This document shows positions 1 through 8,417 of a stretch of DNA of 27,066 nt, one piece after another; position 1 is the first letter of the stretch; each line of letters starts with the position of its first letter. The notes under the pieces were generated by a model. The model made no database searches, was not told where the DNA came from, and saw nothing but the letters and a program-made list of their open reading frames with translations. This stretch comes from Prolixibacteraceae bacterium (lineage in GTDB: Bacteria > Bacteroidota > Bacteroidia > Bacteroidales > Prolixibacteraceae), in contig DOAQ01000003.1 in NCBI GenBank assembly GCA_003506435.1, positions 1 to 27,066 of the forward strand, given 5' to 3'. Made by a program: the position numbers and the translations under genes.

Positions 1-1
1 C

Positions 2-235
2 CTGTTTGCACAGGACAACAAGCCAATGATCGAATTCATCGGGAAACAGGGCGAACGGGCAAAAAGCATATTTTCATTGCTCGAACTGATGTCGGGCGAC
101 CAAAATGTGAAGCCTTATTACGAAAAAATGAAGACTATTGCCGATTATTTTGAGCAACATCCGACATTCACCGAAAAGGAACTGAACGAAATCAGCCCGA
201 TGATTGAATCGTTCCGAAACGAAATTTTTAAATAA
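2..235 (+). CDS. C-terminal fragment of an unidentified protein
   Basis: An open frame runs in from the left edge and ends at a TAA, giving the last 77 residues of a protein whose start lies outside the window. A Met codon at 26 exists, but the frame is open upstream of it, so it is probably internal. The visible part is charged and helical in character, with a stretch reading YYEKMKTIADYFEQHPTFTE, and has no membrane segment or motif I recognise. A strong terminator follows at once, so this is the last gene of its transcript and is separate from the ABC gene downstream. Family and function are unknown. Confidence 0.6.
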   Translation: MFAQDNKPMIEFIGKQGERAKSIFSLLELMSGDQNVKPYYEKMKTIADYFEQHPTFTEKELNEISPMIESFRNEIFK

Positions 236-243
236 AACATACC

Positions 244-285
244 AACAGGGATTAATCGCGTTGCGGCTAATCCCTGTTTTCTTTT
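244..285 (+). terminator. Rho-independent terminator
   Basis: The arms 244-254 and 268-278 pair over 11 bp without a mismatch. After one A-C mismatch and one G-T wobble, CGC/GCG extends the stem and leaves a GTT loop. A T-rich run (276-285) follows directly. It sits 9 nt after the stop of the preceding gene, where a terminator is expected. Confidence 0.85.
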
Positions 286-383
286 GACTGAAAAACCCAA
301 CCCGGATTCAGGGATTTTGGCGTTGTACCTCCTGTGCCGGTCTTGTTTCTCCCGAACTTGTCTTCAAAAGCCTTCAACTAACC

Positions 384-3300
384 ATGAACGAAATTACCTT
401 AAATGCCCTGATCAACCTTTTTGCCATTTTCTCGGTTAAAAGCAAATCGGGCAGAGAGAATGCCCAGACTATTTTTTCTTCCTATCTGAAGTTGCATCTT
501 GGCATTTCTTCATCCGAAGAATATCTCCGCCTATTTGACGAGTTGCTTGATCTGTATGGGATTGACGGAGAACCGATTCTCCCGGTCGATATGAACCAAC
601 AGGCTGAAAATATCGCCAATAATATAAAAGGCCGCTTGCAACGGCAGGAACAGGTCATGGTTTTCCTGCGTTTCATGGAACTGGCGCAAACCGGTGAATC
701 TGGAAAAGCCGAAGATTTATTCCGGATTCTTGCCAATGTTTTTTCAATTTCTGAAACCGATCAGAAAAAATACAAAGAATTCATCTTTTCGGACTCTCCC
801 GATTTATTGAGTTCTCCTGATTTTCTGATGATTAATGCGGAAGAAGAATTGGAGAATCCGAAAATAAAACACATCCAGCTAAAAAATCTCGACGGCGAAT
901 TGCTGTTTTTATACCTTCAGCAAACCGGAAATTACATTTTTAATTTCCGGGGAAAAGAAACAATTTCGCTGGAAGGAAACCCGATCCTTCCCAACCGGTT
1001 TTATGCTTTTAAGGAAGGTGGCATCCTCCGCGGGCCAAGAATTCAACCGGTTTATTATTCCGATATTGCAGCGCGCTTTTTCGATCAAACGCATTCCGTC
1101 CCCTTTGTGCTGCGCGGCGACAACATCGAATTCAAATTCAAAAACAGCAACAACGGCTTGCACCTGTTTTCGTTTTCCGAACGTTCGGGGCAGTTGGTTG
1201 CAATCATGGGGGGTAGCGGCGTTGGAAAATCCACTTTGCTGAACATCCTGAACGGAACCATTCCGGTTGATACAGGACAGATTTTTATCAATAATCTGGA
1301 CATTCATAAAAATAAAAAAGAAACCCGGGGACTGATTGGTTTTGTTCCGCAGGACGACCTTTTGTTTGAAGACCTGACGGTTTGGGAAAACCTGTATTAC
1401 AATGCCTGTCTCTGTTTCGACGGGTATACCAAAGAACAGATCAGCCAGAAGGTGGCACGGGTTCTTCAGGAACTGGAACTCTACGAATTTAAAGATCTGA
1501 AAGTAGGCAGCCCGCTAAAAAAATACATCAGCGGCGGACAGCGTAAACGGCTCAATGTGGCTCTTGAACTGATCCGCGAACCTGCTATTTTATATGTCGA
1601 TGAACCCACTTCCGGCCTGTCGTCGATGGACTCGGAAAAAGTGATGCTTTTGCTGAAGGAACAGGCACGAAAAGGCAAAATCATTATGGTGAATATTCAT
1701 CAGCCATCTTCTGCAATTTTCAAGTTGTTCGACAAACTTTGGATTATGGACAAAGGCGGACGCCCCATCTACACCGGGAACCCGCTTGATGCGATCATCT
1801 ATTTTAAAACAGCGATCGACCATGTGAATTCCGAAGAATGCGAATGCCTCCAATGTGGTAATGTGAATCCCGAGCAAGTATTGGAAATTGTTGAAACCAA
1901 GAAAATTGATGAGTCCGGAAATTTAATGGCAGAACGCCAGTTGTCGCCCGAAGATTGGTACCAGCGGTACAAAAAGCAGGTCGAACCTGAAAATTTGAAA
2001 GAAGCGGATGCGGGAATAGAAAACCCGAAATCAGAATTTAAGAAACCGGGCAGGCTGAAACAATTTGCAATTTTCATGAAGCGCAACCTGCGTATCAAAG
2101 TAACCGACAAACAATACCTGCTGATTAACTTGGTAGAAGCTCCGTTATTGGCGCTGATTGTTGCCTATTTCACCCGCTTTGCCGAAGATAACGAGTATAT
2201 TTTCTTTGAAAATAAAAACCTGATTTCCTACCTGTTCATGGCTATCGTTGTGGTGCTTTTCATGGGCATGAGCGTGAGCGCCGAAGAAATCATCAAAGAC
2301 CGGAAAATACTGCAACGCGAGTCATTTCTAAACCTCAGCAGGCTCAGTTACCTGAATTCAAAAATTCTTTTCCTGATTTTGCTTTCGGCTTTCCAAACTT
2401 TCTGTTTCGTTTTGGTCGGAAACATGGTTCTCGGAATTTACGGGATGAACCTCCCCTACTGGACGGTGCTTTTCTCGGTTGCCGTGTTCTCGAATATGCT
2501 TGGACTGAACATTTCTTCAGCTTTCGATTCGGTGGTAACCATCTACATTCTGATTCCCCTGTTGCTTATTCCGCAGATATTGCTTTGCGGGGTGATCGTA
2601 AAATTCGATGATTTGCAGGACAAAATGGCCGATAAAGATGTTGTACCTATTGTGGGCGAATTCATGGTTTCGCGCTGGGCTTTCGAAGCACTGGCCGTCG
2701 AACAGTTTGCCGGCAACCGCTATATGTCCGGTTTTTTCGAACAGGAAAAACAAATGGCCCGGGCAAAATATTATTCCGATTTGCTGATTACCGAACTTAC
2801 CGGCCGGATTGATCATGTGTCCGGATTACAAAAACTGCAAAAGCCGGAAGAGGAAATCAGTAAAAAACTGAACCTGATAAAAAATGAAATTGAAAAACTG
2901 AATAAAACAAATGTATTCCCTGCTTTTTCGGCCACAAATAATCTGGCATTACCCGGTTTTACCAGTGAAGTTGCCGATTCGGCCAAACAATATCTGGAGA
3001 AACTAAAAAATTTCTACAAACAAAAATACGATCAGATAAGAAATGAAAAAGACCGGAAAATACGGGAAATAAACCTGTTAGAAGGAAGTGGTTACTTGTT
3101 CGGACAAAAAATGAAATACCATAATAAATCGCTAGAAGACTTGGTGATGAACTCAGGATCAAAAGAATACTACCGTGAAACAGCTAACGGAATCATGCAA
3201 AAAGTGGTGCCTGTTTATAAAAACCCTGATTTCAGCAACGGCCGTTCCCATTTTCTTTCTTCTGAAAAGAAGGTAGGAGGTTTTGTAATGAATACACTCA

Positions 3301-3413
3301 TATTCAATCTTTTTATTATATGGCTGATGAATATTTGCCTGTATTTTGCTTTGTATTTTGACTGGATTCGAAAAATTCTTACAAGCATCGGGAAAATCAA
3401 ATTCCGATTTTGA
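384..3413 (+). CDS. ABCG-like ABC transporter (ATPase and membrane domain fused, extra N-terminal domains)
   Basis: This single chain carries an ATP-binding cassette followed by an ABC-2-type membrane domain, the order of ABCG (White-like) exporters. Visible ATPase motifs are Walker A GGSGVGKST (residues 276-284), the signature ISGGQRKR (382-389), Walker B ILYVDEP (402-408) and the H-loop His439. About 270 residues precede the cassette: a helical part, perhaps TerB-like, then a beta-rich part ending in YYSDI that may be FHA-like; both labels are guesses. Residues 486-491 form CxCxxC between ATPase and membrane parts. Membrane helices start near 580, and the last lies near 967-992. Between the last two helices sits a soluble, partly coiled-coil insert of about 200 residues. 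At 1009 residues it is much longer than a typical half transporter (about 600-700). The substrate is unknown. It stands alone between a terminator and a 165-bp gap. Confidence 0.88.
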   Translation: MNEITLNALINLFAIFSVKSKSGRENAQTIFSSYLKLHLGISSSEEYLRLFDELLDLYGIDGEPILPVDMNQQAENIANNIKGRLQRQEQVMVFLRFMELAQTGESGKAEDLFRILANVFSISETDQKKYKEFIFSDSPDLLSSPDFLMINAEEELENPKIKHIQLKNLDGELLFLYLQQTGNYIFNFRGKETISLEGNPILPNRFYAFKEGGILRGPRIQPVYYSDIAARFFDQTHSVPFVLRGDNIEFKFKNSNNGLHLFSFSERSGQLVAIMGGSGVGKSTLLNILNGTIPVDTGQIFINNLDIHKNKKETRGLIGFVPQDDLLFEDLTVWENLYYNACLCFDGYTKEQISQKVARVLQELELYEFKDLKVGSPLKKYISGGQRKRLNVALELIREPAILYVDEPTSGLSSMDSEKVMLLLKEQARKGKIIMVNIHQPSSAIFKLFDKLWIMDKGGRPIYTGNPLDAIIYFKTAIDHVNSEECECLQCGNVNPEQVLEIVETKKIDESGNLMAERQLSPEDWYQRYKKQVEPENLKEADAGIENPKSEFKKPGRLKQFAIFMKRNLRIKVTDKQYLLINLVEAPLLALIVAYFTRFAEDNEYIFFENKNLISYLFMAIVVVLFMGMSVSAEEIIKDRKILQRESFLNLSRLSYLNSKILFLILLSAFQTFCFVLVGNMVLGIYGMNLPYWTVLFSVAVFSNMLGLNISSAFDSVVTIYILIPLLLIPQILLCGVIVKFDDLQDKMADKDVVPIVGEFMVSRWAFEALAVEQFAGNRYMSGFFEQEKQMARAKYYSDLLITELTGRIDHVSGLQKLQKPEEEISKKLNLIKNEIEKLNKTNVFPAFSATNNLALPGFTSEVADSAKQYLEKLKNFYKQKYDQIRNEKDRKIREINLLEGSGYLFGQKMKYHNKSLEDLVMNSGSKEYYRETANGIMQKVVPVYKNPDFSNGRSHFLSSEKKVGGFVMNTLIFNLFIIWLMNICLYFALYFDWIRKILTSIGKIKFRF

Positions 3414-3493
3414 GATAAAAAAGAAGTCTTAACTTATTAAGCATTAAAAACTAAAAAATATAGCCAGATACAAGGTATAGCGTCGGCTTTTTC

Positions 3494-3501
3494 TATCTTT
3501 G
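3494..3501 (+). promoter_or_regulatory. possible Bacteroidota -7 box (TAnnTTTG)
   Basis: TATCTTTG fits the TAnnTTTG -7 element of Bacteroidota housekeeping promoters and lies 77 nt before the substrate-binding-protein start, in the 165-bp gap after the ABC gene. No convincing TTTG -33 element is present at the usual distance, so this is only a candidate. The rest of the gap shows nothing I can name. Confidence 0.3.
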
Positions 3502-3578
3502 AGATTACAGAGAAATAGTATGAAACGTTAACTTTGAGAATCCCATTCAGAACAAAATAAACCAGAAACCACGAACGA

Positions 3579-4568
3579 ATGAAGAAAATACAATTTTTTA
3601 ACCGAGGGCTCCTCACTTGCATTTTGGTTCTGACCGCAGCAAGCTGGGCGAGTGCCCAAACCGAAAAACTGGCGTTTTCGCCGCACTGGATTCCCCAATC
3701 ACAATTTGCCGGATATTACGTGGCGCTCGACCAGGGTTTTTACAAAGAAGCTGGACTGGATGTGCAGATCATCCATCCCTCGGCCAGCGCTTCAGCTTTC
3801 GATTTTCTTGCAAGTGGAAAAGCGGATATTATTTCCTCTTTCCTGATGGATGGCATGAAGCAACGGGCATACGGGGTTCCGCTGATCAATATCGGGCAAC
3901 TTTCGCAGCACTCGGCGCTGATGCTGGTTGCAAAAAAGGAACGTGGAATTACTGAACTGAAGGATCTGGACCGTAAAAAGCTAGGCATCTGGAGCACCGG
4001 TTTCGATGATATTCCGATTGCCATGATGCGTGAAAATAATTACCAGATAGAACTGGTACGTGTTCTGAATACCATCAACCTTTTTATGATGGACGGTGTC
4101 GATGCGCTGACCGTGATGTATTACAATGAGTATGATCAGGTCATCAACAGCGGAATCAACGAAGATGAACTAACCGCTTTCTTTCTTTCAAAGTACGGTT
4201 TTGATATTCCGGAAGACGGATGGTATTGTCTGGAAAAAACATATTCCGAGAAGAAAGAAGCCCTGAAAAAATTTATACGTGCAACACTAAAGGGCTGGGA
4301 ATATGCAGCTCAAAATAAAGAATACACCATCGATCTGGTTATAAAGGAAATGGACAAAGCTCATTTACCCAACAGCAGGGCGCATCAACAGTGGATGTTG
4401 GATAAATTTCTGGAATTGATTGCCCCGGGAAATAAAAATGTAAAAAGCGGCCATCTGATGGAACAGGATTATTTCCGGGCCGTGAATATTTTAAAATCGG
4501 GCTTGCTTAACAACTATAACGAATCGGCTTTGCTGCGGGAAAACTTTTACAAGCCCCTGGCCGACTAG
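3579..4568 (+). CDS. NMT1/THI5-like periplasmic substrate-binding protein
   Basis: A 329-residue exported solute-binding protein of the NMT1/THI5/SsuA type. A Sec signal peptide is followed by a probable cut after ASA (residue 26). The mature N-terminus reads HWIPQSQFAGYYVALDQGFY, the classic start of this family, followed by GLDVQI and the strand-turn region SGKADI. Relatives bind thiamine-pyrimidine precursors, sulfonates or nitrate and feed an ABC permease. Here no permease or cytoplasmic ATPase of that class is nearby; the next genes are a Cache-HAMP phosphatase and its kinase/antagonist partners. I infer that it may act as a sensory ligand carrier for the phosphatase rather than as a transporter part. 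The ligand cannot be read from sequence. Confidence 0.85.
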   Translation: MKKIQFFNRGLLTCILVLTAASWASAQTEKLAFSPHWIPQSQFAGYYVALDQGFYKEAGLDVQIIHPSASASAFDFLASGKADIISSFLMDGMKQRAYGVPLINIGQLSQHSALMLVAKKERGITELKDLDRKKLGIWSTGFDDIPIAMMRENNYQIELVRVLNTINLFMMDGVDALTVMYYNEYDQVINSGINEDELTAFFLSKYGFDIPEDGWYCLEKTYSEKKEALKKFIRATLKGWEYAAQNKEYTIDLVIKEMDKAHLPNSRAHQQWMLDKFLELIAPGNKNVKSGHLMEQDYFRAVNILKSGLLNNYNESALLRENFYKPLAD

Positions 4569-4570
4569 CA

Positions 4571-4608
4571 ATTGATGATTGATGATTTATGATTGACGAA
4601 TGACGATT
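4571..4608 (+). repeat. short degenerate direct repeats (ATGATTGA-like)
   Basis: The gap between the binding-protein and phosphatase genes is built of overlapping variants of GATGATT / GATTGA / GACGATT. Such short A/T-rich tandem-like repeats between genes are slippage-prone. No function is evident, and they lie within 20 nt of the phosphatase start codon. Confidence 0.5.
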
Positions 4609-4624
4609 ACTGAAAAACATAAAC

Positions 4625-6559
4625 ATGAAAAGAAACAGCCTTTCCTTTAAAATAATAAGCCGTATCCTTCTCTCTTGTCTTATGCTGGGCCTGGTGATTT
4701 TTTCGGTATATTATTATTACACCCGGACAACCATTGAACGGACGACCCGCGAGAATGCCATTTTCCTGGCCGAAAATACCATCAAGAAAATTGAAGAAGT
4801 CATCAAACCGTCGGAAATGATCCCCAACAATCTGGCATGGATCATTGAAACCGGTTCCATTCATAACGACTCAATCTTTTCGTTCCTGAGCAAACTGGTA
4901 AAAAACAACCCTTCCATTTATGCCAGCGCCATAGCGTTCGAGCCACACCTGATACCGGACGGACAAAAGTATTATGCACCATACGCCTATCGCAACGGCG
5001 ACAAGATAGAAACCATGATCCTGGGCTCGGCCGATTACAATTATTTCATTATGGACTGGTACCAGATTCCGGCTACCTTGAAACAACCCTACTGGTCGGA
5101 ACCGTATTACGACGAAGGCGGCGGCGGAGCATTGATGTCGACTTACTCGGTACCTTTCTTCATGAATAAGAATGGGCAGCGCATTTTAGGCGGGATCATC
5201 ACTATCGATATTTCACTGAAATGGTTAACTGAAATTGTCAATTCAGTAAAAATATTTGAGACCGGTTATGCATTTCTGATTTCGCGCAATGGGGTTTATG
5301 TTACCCATCCGAATCAGTCGCAAATCATGAACGAAACCATTTTCACGAAGGCAAAGGAATTAAATGAGCCCAAAATGAGGGAAATTGGCCGCGACATGAT
5401 AAAAGGAAACAGCAAGTTAACTTCACTTTACCTGAAAAACAAAGGCGACGTCTGGATTTATTATACCCAGTTGCCATCCACCAAATGGTCGTTGGCAGTG
5501 GTTTATCCCGACAATGAGATGTACGCCTCGCTGCATAAGCTAAACATTATCGTTTTCCTTCTTTCGCTGGCAGGGCTCACTATTTTAGTCTTTTTCACCA
5601 TCAGCATCATCAACCGGCTGATCAGCCCGCTGACCAAATTTGCGAAATCGGCCCGGGTGATTGCCCAGGGAAATTTTAATACCGAACTTCCCCAGATCGA
5701 GACCAACGACGAGATGAAAGAGCTGCACGATTCCTTCGAATTCATGCAAAAAGAACTGGCCAACTACATTGTCAACCTGAAGGAAACAACTTCGGCAAAA
5801 GAAAAAATTGAAAGTGAACTGCGTATTGCCAAGGAAATTCAGATGGGAATGATCCCGCATATTTTCCCGCCGTTCCCCAACTTGCCCGAGATCGATCTTT
5901 TTGCATCGCTCGAATCAGCCAAAGAGGTTGGTGGCGACCTGTACGATTTTTTCCTGGTTGACGAATACCGTCTTTGTTTCGCTATTGGCGATGTATCGGG
6001 AAAAGGAATCCCGGCCTCCCTGTTTATGGCCGTTACCCGTACCTTGCTGCGTTCAGTAGCCGACAAAAACAAAAGCACAGCCGAAATTGTTAGTTCAATA
6101 AATAAAACCCTTTCGTTCAACAACGAATCGAACATGTTTGTAACGTTCTTCCTCGGGATTTTGGACATCCGCAACGGTGAGCTGAAATATTGCAACGCGG
6201 GTCATAATCCACCGGTACTGATCAAGAACAAACAGGGTGCAGATTATTTTAAAATCACCAAAGCCATTCCGGTTGGCTTATTCGAGGAGTTTGTATACAC
6301 AGAAGAATCTATTTTTATTGAAACCGACGACCAGATATTTTTATATACCGACGGGCTTACCGAAGCCGAGAATGTGAATAACGAGCTTTTTGGAGACGAT
6401 CAACTAATAGAGGTACTTCGGAAAAACGCAGTATCTTCGCCTAAACTTCTGATCAAGGAAACAATGAAAGAAGTTTCCCGTCACGTAAACGGGTATATTC
6501 AATCTGACGATTTAACCATGATGAGTATAATTTACAATGGAAGGAACTCCGAAAAATAA
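4625..6559 (+). CDS. RsbU/SpoIIE-type protein phosphatase with dCache sensor and HAMP
   Basis: A 644-residue membrane sensor phosphatase. One N-terminal membrane helix (about 12-30) leads into a periplasmic dCache-type domain (about 31-300) containing DWYQIP and a GGGG turn before the line MSTYSVPFF. A second helix (about 304-327) is followed by HAMP (about 327-380), a short coiled coil and a PP2C/SpoIIE catalytic domain (about 405-640). Metal-binding and catalytic motifs are present: GGDLYD (436-441), IGDVSGKG (454-461), GHNPPVL, LYTDGLTEAEN and SDDLTMM. By family, it should dephosphorylate the phospho-Ser of a STAS antagonist, here most likely the protein encoded at 7009. Its 3' end overlaps the kinase gene by 23 bp, which suggests coupled translation. 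The input is probably a periplasmic small molecule. Confidence 0.93.
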   Translation: MKRNSLSFKIISRILLSCLMLGLVIFSVYYYYTRTTIERTTRENAIFLAENTIKKIEEVIKPSEMIPNNLAWIIETGSIHNDSIFSFLSKLVKNNPSIYASAIAFEPHLIPDGQKYYAPYAYRNGDKIETMILGSADYNYFIMDWYQIPATLKQPYWSEPYYDEGGGGALMSTYSVPFFMNKNGQRILGGIITIDISLKWLTEIVNSVKIFETGYAFLISRNGVYVTHPNQSQIMNETIFTKAKELNEPKMREIGRDMIKGNSKLTSLYLKNKGDVWIYYTQLPSTKWSLAVVYPDNEMYASLHKLNIIVFLLSLAGLTILVFFTISIINRLISPLTKFAKSARVIAQGNFNTELPQIETNDEMKELHDSFEFMQKELANYIVNLKETTSAKEKIESELRIAKEIQMGMIPHIFPPFPNLPEIDLFASLESAKEVGGDLYDFFLVDEYRLCFAIGDVSGKGIPASLFMAVTRTLLRSVADKNKSTAEIVSSINKTLSFNNESNMFVTFFLGILDIRNGELKYCNAGHNPPVLIKNKQGADYFKITKAIPVGLFEEFVYTEESIFIETDDQIFLYTDGLTEAENVNNELFGDDQLIEVLRKNAVSSPKLLIKETMKEVSRHVNGYIQSDDLTMMSIIYNGRNSEK

Positions 6560-6962
6560 AACCCTGATTATCCGGAACGACATTGACGAATTAAACCGGC
6601 TTGTCATGTTTCTGGAAATACTGGAAGAAGAATGGAACTTGCCTCCGGCTTTGGTTCCTTCATTAAACCTGGCATTGGAAGAGGCCTTGTCCAACATTAT
6701 TTTTTATGCCTTCGAAAAAGGTTCTGAAAACGAAATCAGTATTGATTTTAGCCTGAAAGGAACGGAAATGACCATTATTTTGACAGACGGAGGGAAACCG
6801 TATGATCCTACGAAAAAAGAAGACCCCAACATTAATTTGCCTGCCGAAGACCGGCCAATCGGGGGATTGGGCGTTTTTCTTATCAAGAAGATTATGAATG
6901 AAGTAACATACAACCGGGTTGACAATAAAAACCAGATGACGATGGTAAAAAGATGGAATTAA
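6537..6962 (+). CDS. RsbW-type serine kinase / anti-sigma factor (HATPase)
   Basis: A 141-residue GHKL ATPase of the RsbW/SpoIIAB kind. The N box carries EE at 48-49 and Asn53. The G1 motif is DGGKPYDP (84-91) and the G2 motif is GGLGVFLIKK (109-118). By family, it phosphorylates a STAS antagonist and also binds a client, classically a sigma factor. The start at 6537 lies inside the phosphatase gene (23-bp overlap), and no clear ribosome-binding site is seen, so translational coupling is likely. The client is not obvious: no sigma-B-like gene is adjacent, and the nearby ECF factor at 8449 is better explained by its own FecR. Confidence 0.9.
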   Translation: MEGTPKNKTLIIRNDIDELNRLVMFLEILEEEWNLPPALVPSLNLALEEALSNIIFYAFEKGSENEISIDFSLKGTEMTIILTDGGKPYDPTKKEDPNINLPAEDRPIGGLGVFLIKKIMNEVTYNRVDNKNQMTMVKRWN

Positions 6963-7008
6963 CAGTTTCGGGATAAAACTATAAAAATCAACTAAAAATA
7001 TCTTTCAG

Positions 7009-7338
7009 ATGAACATTACAACACAAAACACAGGCGATGGAATTCTTATTCAGGTAGAAGGACGAATTGACACAACCAACTACAACGAATTTGAAAGTGC
7101 GGTAAACGAAGTATTAAAAGACGATGTAAAACAAATTTACCTCGATTGCAACGGGCTGAATTATATCAGCAGTTCGGGACTGCGTATTTTCCTGACCGTT
7201 CAGAAAAAAATGATGGCTGTCGGCGGAAAATTAAAGTTATTTGCCATGCAACCTGCAATCAAGGAAATATTTGATATTTCGGGTTTCAGTTCCATTTTTT
7301 CGATTTATCCGGATATGGATGCTGCAAAACAAGGCTAG
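7009..7338 (+). CDS. STAS-domain anti-sigma factor antagonist (RsbV-type)
   Basis: A 109-residue single STAS domain. The region LDCNGLNYISSSGLRIFL (about 45-62) holds the conserved serine site; Ser55, just before Ser-Gly, is the likely phosphate acceptor by analogy with SpoIIAA/RsbV. It lies 46 nt after the kinase gene and completes a phosphatase-kinase-antagonist set. In the family model, the dephosphorylated form binds the kinase and frees its client, and the kinase reverses this. The domain is full length and all expected features are present. Confidence 0.92.
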   Translation: MNITTQNTGDGILIQVEGRIDTTNYNEFESAVNEVLKDDVKQIYLDCNGLNYISSSGLRIFLTVQKKMMAVGGKLKLFAMQPAIKEIFDISGFSSIFSIYPDMDAAKQG

Positions 7339-7406
7339 TAAAATCAGCGCGGCGTTGAATGGTCGGGGCTGTTCAAAAAAACTCCGTGAAACTTCTGTGT
7401 TTCTTT

Positions 7407-7458
7407 ATTCTGTTAACTCTGTGGTAAAATACAAGCAGACCACAGAGTTAAACAGAAT
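7407..7458. repeat. near-perfect inverted repeat in the gap after the STAS gene
   Basis: The arms 7407-7425 and 7439-7458 pair over 19 bp with a single bulged base, around a 13-nt loop. The arms and flanks are made of variants of CTCTGTG / CACAGAG, a style of intergenic repeat often scattered through genomes. As RNA it would form a strong hairpin. It could end the partner-switch transcript, but no T-run follows, so it is recorded as a repeat. The rest of the 187-bp gap holds nothing else I can name. Confidence 0.7.
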
Positions 7459-7525
7459 TGTTCGCAGAGTCACACAGAATTGAAAACACGAAGAGTGTCT
7501 GTTTTAACATTTTAGGTATTTTCTG

Positions 7526-8332
7526 ATGACAAAGAACACAATTGCAAACCGGTATTTTTTATTCGGTTCAAAGATTTATCTGGTAATCTTCCTTCTTGTT
7601 TTTTCCTGTTCAAAAGAGGAAGAACAACCACAGTCAATCGTACAGGTTTCGACCATCGATGCGCTGATGCAAGGCGTTTACGATGGGACAATCCCGCTTT
7701 CGGGACTATCAGCCTATGGCGACTTTGGTATTGGCACTTTCCATGCCCTTGATGGGGAGATGATTTTTCTGGATGGTTCGTTTTACCAGGTAAAAGCCGA
7801 CGGAAAGATTTACAAACCTGAAAAAAACGTTCTGACTCCGTTTGCAACCGTAACATTTTTCGACCCCGAAATTAAATACAATGTTTCGGACATGTCGTAT
7901 CCGGGGCTGAAATCAGCGATCGACAGCCTGATGATCAGCTCCAACTTGTTTTACGTAATCAAACTGCATGGGACCTTCCGCAGGGTAAAAACCCGGAGTG
8001 TGCCTGCGCAACAGAAACCGTACCGGCCGCTGGTAGAAGTAACTGCAACCCAGCCCGAATTCGAAGCACAATCGGTTACCGGAACGTTGAGCGGTTTTTA
8101 TTGCCCGCCGTTTGTAACCGGAATCAATGTTCCCGGATATCATCTTCATTTTTTGTCGGACGACCATACTTTCGGCGGCCATGTTCTGGAAATTGAGCTT
8201 TCAAAAGGGGAATTGTGGCTCGACCAAATCAATAATTTCAGGCTGATGCTCCCCGAAGAAGGCGGCTTTCTCGATACCGACCTGACCAACGATTTATCGG
8301 GCGATCTCGAAGAAGTGGAAGGAGGAAAATGA
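7526..8332 (+). CDS. acetolactate decarboxylase, exported lipoprotein form
   Basis: A 268-residue protein matching alpha-acetolactate decarboxylase (BudA/AlsD family), the zinc enzyme that turns 2-acetolactate into acetoin. The family line GDFGIGTFHALDGEM is present. Zinc ligands are read as His206, His208 and His219 in GYHLHF...GGH, with the same 2- and 11-residue spacing as the Brevibacillus enzyme. An RRVKTRSVP stretch carries the likely active-site Arg, and a C-terminal EEVE may supply the catalytic Glu. Unlike most characterised members, it begins with a lipoprotein signal (VFSC, Cys28), so it should sit on the periplasmic or outer face of a membrane. No acetolactate synthase is adjacent. 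It lies 187 bp after the partner-switch genes, and its link to them is unknown. Confidence 0.88.
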   Translation: MTKNTIANRYFLFGSKIYLVIFLLVFSCSKEEEQPQSIVQVSTIDALMQGVYDGTIPLSGLSAYGDFGIGTFHALDGEMIFLDGSFYQVKADGKIYKPEKNVLTPFATVTFFDPEIKYNVSDMSYPGLKSAIDSLMISSNLFYVIKLHGTFRRVKTRSVPAQQKPYRPLVEVTATQPEFEAQSVTGTLSGFYCPPFVTGINVPGYHLHFLSDDHTFGGHVLEIELSKGELWLDQINNFRLMLPEEGGFLDTDLTNDLSGDLEEVEGGK

Positions 8333-8386
8333 TGTACCGGTTGCAGGCATTATGAATGGCTACAGCATTTTTCCAATCTTTATTCA

Positions 8387-8417
8387 TTTGCATATCTGAA
8401 TAATTATCCTACTTTTA
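8387..8417 (+). promoter_or_regulatory. putative housekeeping promoter for the ECF sigma gene
   Basis: TTTG at 8387-8390, a 19-nt spacer and TACTTTTA at 8410-8417 match the Bacteroidota consensus TTTG-N19-21-TAnnTTTG except for the last base. It lies 32 nt before the proposed sigma-factor start. This would give basal expression of the regulator independent of the sigma factor itself. Confidence 0.5.

Noticed and set aside
3579..4568. Naming the NMT1-like protein a thiamine-precursor transporter component
   Set aside because: There is no permease or ATPase gene nearby and the family binds several ligand types.
4571..4608. Short direct repeats considered as a CRISPR or phase-variation tract
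   Set aside because: Units are too short and irregular, there are no spacers, and they lie outside a coding frame and promoter that I can identify.
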